Origin: Deltaproteobacteria bacterium
Lineage (GTDB): Bacteria; Myxococcota_A; UBA796; UBA9615
Reading direction: 5' to 3'
Assembly: GCA_029261955.1 (NCBI GenBank)
Contig: JAJDAI010000320.1
Span: forward strand, 1-7,754
Length of the DNA: 7,754 nt
Below, piece after piece: positions 5,445-7,754 of this stretch (its first letter is position 1; the number at the start of each line of letters is the position of its first letter). The notes beneath the pieces were generated by a model. The model ran no database searches, was not told where the DNA came from, and saw nothing but the letters and a program-made list of their open reading frames with translations. The position numbers and the translations under genes are program-made.

Positions 5445-7342
5445 GCCAGCTGAACGGGGACCGCGCGCCGGGCTGGCTGCGCGCCCTGGGGGGCCTCGGC
5501 CTGCTGGTCGGCATCGCCGTGCTGGTCCAGCCCGCGCTGCACGCCGCCTTCCACTGCGACGAGACCAACATCTTCCGGCACGTCACGCGCTTCGCCTCGG
5601 GCCACTTCGGCACGCCTGGCCGGCCCGGGCTGATGTGGCTGATGCTGGTGCCGACCCTCTGGTTGGGGGATCCCGTGACCTCGGCCATGGCGATGCGCAT
5701 CGTGAGCGTCTTGGCCTCGACCCTGACGCTGCTGCTCGTGTGGAGGCTCGCCGCGCGCGGTCGGGGGGACGAGCCGACCATCGACCTGGCCGGCGGCTGG
5801 GGCGGGCTGGCGGCGGTCGTGCTGCTGCTGACCTCCTTCGACTGGCAGGGCCACGCCTTCGAGATCCGCACCGACACGCTCGTCGTGCCCATGACCCTCG
5901 GCGCCATGGCGCTGCTGTGGAAGCCCGATCCGCGCCTGCGTGCCCTGGTCTTCGGCGCCGTGCTGCTCGCGGCGGCGGGGCTCGTGTCCCAGAAGAGCGT
6001 CTACAACGCGGTCGCCATCGGCGGGGCCTGGGCCGTCTACCTGCTGGTCTGCGCCCGACCGCTGAAGCCCGGCAAGCGCTTCGCCCACGCGGGCATCGTG
6101 GCCGGCGTCGTGCTGGTCGTGATGGCGCTGTGGTTCGTGGTGATGGGTCTGCTGTCCGGCAAGCTCGGGCAGGTGGCCGAGCACACGGTGCGCTCGGGCA
6201 TGGTCACGGCCTTCGACACGGACATCGGCTTCGACCGCAAGCTCAAGAACTTCACGCGCTCCTTCGATCGGGGGCCGGTGATCTGGGTCCTCGCGGTCCT
6301 CGCCTTGCCCGCTTCCGCCTTCCTCGCCCGCCGTCGGCCGCGGGCCTTCGCCGCCCTGATCGTGGGCGCCTTGATGGCCTCGACCATCTGGATCCACCGC
6401 GGCTTCCGCACCTACTACGTCGCATCGATGGAGCCCTACCTGGCGATCGGCGTCGGGTCGGTGCTGGGGGTCGGGCTCGCCTGGCTGCACCGCCACGCGC
6501 ACGCGGTCGTGGCCTTCGCGGTGCTCGCCGTGATCGCCGGGGTGGGCCTGAAGTTCGGTCTGCCCCACCAGAAGCTGCTGCTGGCGACGTCCAACGAACA
6601 GCAGATCAAACTCATCCACGAGATCGAGGCCGCGTTCCCCGAGCCCGTGCCCTATTGGGACGCCGTGAACCTCGTGCCCGGCTACCCCGAGAGCACCTTT
6701 CTCGGCACGGGCCAGACGCGCAAGGGGATGCGGAAGAACCGGGGCAACGACGGCTTCCGGCAGATCGCGAACGAGCGCAAGCCGCAGTTCTTCCTGCGCA
6801 CCTACATGACCCGCGACACCTACCTGCGCGGCCCCGAGCTGCGCTGGCACTGGAGGCACTTCCTGCCCTACCGGACGAACCTGTACCTGGCCGGCGGGCG
6901 CATCCTCATCAAGGCCCCCGAGCGGCGCGTGCGGGGGGCGATCGAGCCCTGGAACGACGGCGAGTACACCGTCTGGTTCAAGGGCGGCTGGTCCGGCGAC
7001 GCGCGGGTGGACGGTCGGCGGGTGAAGCACGGCGAGGTCATCGAGCTGGCCGCTGGCGAGCACCAGCTGGAGGCGCGCTCGAGCGACAAGGCGGGCGAGC
7101 TGTGGCTGCTCCTGGGCCGCGATCGGGTGCCGGAGGACAAGGCCGCCAGCCGGCACGTCGACTTCAGCATGTTCCCGCTCGATGAGCGCGCGCGCTTCCA
7201 GCAGTACGACCGCAAGGGACACAAGGCGGACCTGCTGACCCAGCGCAGCGACCCGACGATGACGAAGGCCCGGCACAAGACGCGGAGCAAGCGGCACCGC
7301 AGCTACCAGAAGAAGCGGCACGAGCGGCTGGCGACCCCGTAG
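5441..7342 (+). CDS. GT-C-type membrane glycosyltransferase with C-terminal beta-rich domain
   Basis: A 633-residue membrane protein starting at TTG. A first hydrophobic segment (17-36) leads to an outward loop with HCDETNIFRHVTRF (38-51) and TPGRPGL (58-64). Asp40 and Glu41 occupy the place of the catalytic acidic motif of GT-C/PMT-like enzymes. FEIRTDTLVVPM (140-151) and YYVASMEPYLAI (325-336) also fit that class. About 11-12 hydrophobic segments end near residue 370. The remaining 260 residues are soluble and probably outside the cytoplasm. Within them, 508-558 has a beta-sandwich pattern (EYTVWFKGG, ARVDGRRVKHGEVIEL, GEHQLEAR, LWLLLG), resembling carbohydrate-binding or PA14-like modules, though I cannot assign a family. 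The last 25 residues are very basic: 11 Lys or Arg plus 3 His between 609 and 629. The TTGA overlap indicates coupling to the DUF354 gene. Donor and acceptor unknown. Confidence 0.82.
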   Translation: MSQLNGDRAPGWLRALGGLGLLVGIAVLVQPALHAAFHCDETNIFRHVTRFASGHFGTPGRPGLMWLMLVPTLWLGDPVTSAMAMRIVSVLASTLTLLLVWRLAARGRGDEPTIDLAGGWGGLAAVVLLLTSFDWQGHAFEIRTDTLVVPMTLGAMALLWKPDPRLRALVFGAVLLAAAGLVSQKSVYNAVAIGGAWAVYLLVCARPLKPGKRFAHAGIVAGVVLVVMALWFVVMGLLSGKLGQVAEHTVRSGMVTAFDTDIGFDRKLKNFTRSFDRGPVIWVLAVLALPASAFLARRRPRAFAALIVGALMASTIWIHRGFRTYYVASMEPYLAIGVGSVLGVGLAWLHRHAHAVVAFAVLAVIAGVGLKFGLPHQKLLLATSNEQQIKLIHEIEAAFPEPVPYWDAVNLVPGYPESTFLGTGQTRKGMRKNRGNDGFRQIANERKPQFFLRTYMTRDTYLRGPELRWHWRHFLPYRTNLYLAGGRILIKAPERRVRGAIEPWNDGEYTVWFKGGWSGDARVDGRRVKHGEVIELAAGEHQLEARSSDKAGELWLLLGRDRVPEDKAASRHVDFSMFPLDERARFQQYDRKGHKADLLTQRSDPTMTKARHKTRSKRHRSYQKKRHERLATP

Positions 7343-7360
7343 GAGCGTTGGCTAGCGCTC
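7343..7360. terminator. Weak hairpin between convergent genes
   Basis: GAGCGTT (7343-7349) can pair with AGCGCTC (7354-7360) around a 4-base GGCT loop, a 7-bp stem with one G-T wobble. It starts right after the TAG of the forward gene and overlaps the last codons and stop of the reverse gene. There is no T-run on either side, so it is at best a weak bidirectional attenuator. Confidence 0.22.
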
Positions 7361-7754
7361 GATGGCGCGTCGCTCGAAGGTGAGCTCCTGCTCCGTGCCG
7401 TCCCGTCGACGCACGAAGAAGCTCTGGGTCGTGCCCGCGTCGCCCGTCATCTGGGACGCGAACTCCCCCAGGCTGAACTCCGTCGCCGGCAGGCCGCCGA
7501 CCTCGAGCACGACGTCGCCGGCGGCGAGGCCCAGCTCCTCGGCCGGGCTGCCGGGCAGGACCGACTTGATGCGGATGCCGTCGGCGTGCTTGCCGATGCG
7601 CACGCCGAGCCCCCCGCGCTTCGTCTCCGGCAGCACGAGGTCCACCTCCCAGGTGCCTCCGTCGGTGCCGTCGAAGTCCACCCAGTCGCTGTGCTGCAGG
7701 AGCTGCCCGTCCATGCGCTCGGCGCGCAGGCGGATCGCGCCGCCGTCCTCGGTG
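7352..7754 (-). CDS. PDZ-domain protein, C-terminal part (5' partial)
   Basis: The frame is open from the right edge to a TAG at 7352-7354, giving 133 visible residues. An ATG at 7714 is internal: 13 codons upstream (beginning TEDGGAIRLRAER) stay open to the edge with similar codon use, so the gene very likely begins outside the window. The C-terminal 80-90 residues form a bacterial PDZ domain: the carboxylate-binding loop GGLGV, then IRIKSVLPGSPAEELGL, AAGDVVLEVGGLP and a final strand TEQELTFERR. PDZ domains of this kind bind exposed C-termini and are usually attached to periplasmic proteases or secretion components. Here the N-terminal domain is missing, so its partner domain is unknown. 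The preceding WVDFDGTDGG and WEVDLVLPET look like beta structure. It is transcribed toward the glycan block and is probably unrelated to it. Confidence 0.82.
   Translation of the reverse strand, partial: TEDGGAIRLRAERMDGQLLQHSDWVDFDGTDGGTWEVDLVLPETKRGGLGVRIGKHADGIRIKSVLPGSPAEELGLAAGDVVLEVGGLPATEFSLGEFASQMTGDAGTTQSFFVRRRDGTEQELTFERRAIER

Noticed and set aside
5344..7185. Forward open frame of 613 codons spanning the end of the DUF354 gene and most of the next gene
   Set aside because: It crosses two well-supported genes in another frame, and its translation is an Ala/Arg/Pro/Gly-rich shadow without domains.
5411..7321. Reverse-strand open frame of 636 codons opposite the third membrane protein
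   Set aside because: Composition is Arg/Gln/His/Gly-rich and domainless. The plus-strand frame has membrane segments, motifs and a coupled start.

Overview
The window is very GC-rich, with genes packed almost end to end and a strong preference for G or C at the third codon position. That composition, a short acidic lipoprotein of a type I associate with myxobacteria-like genomes, and an unusual set of membrane glycosyltransferases suggest Myxococcota or a related deltaproteobacterial lineage. The taxonomic call is an inference from style and not from a marker gene.

Layout: positions 1-179 hold the C-terminal end of an unidentified forward gene. Positions 209-547 encode a small, strongly acidic predicted lipoprotein. 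From 605 to 7342 there is a block of four forward genes arranged as two overlapping pairs. Pair one (605-2572 and 2569-4302, ATGA overlap) encodes two polytopic membrane proteins that look like GT-C glycosyltransferases. The second ends in an extreme polylysine tail, and a 31-bp imperfect palindrome begins inside its stop codon. After a 101-bp gap, pair two (4404-5444 and 5441-7342, TTGA overlap) encodes a cytosolic DUF354 protein (a GT-B-like fold family) and a third GT-C-like membrane protein with a large C-terminal soluble region. A convergent reverse-strand gene, cut by the right edge, ends 9 bp after the block and encodes a PDZ domain.

How it may work together (inference): three multi-membrane-span proteins with acidic residues in the first outward-facing loop, plus one DUF354 protein, would suit assembly or decoration of a cell-surface polysaccharide or glycolipid. 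The DUF354 protein would act on a nucleotide-sugar or lipid-linked intermediate in the cytoplasm, and the GT-C proteins would add sugars from polyprenyl-phosphate donors on the outer face of the inner membrane. No flippase, polymerase, priming transferase or sugar-nucleotide synthesis gene lies in the window, so the product cannot be named. No tRNA, rRNA, CRISPR array, insertion sequence or phage gene was recognised.
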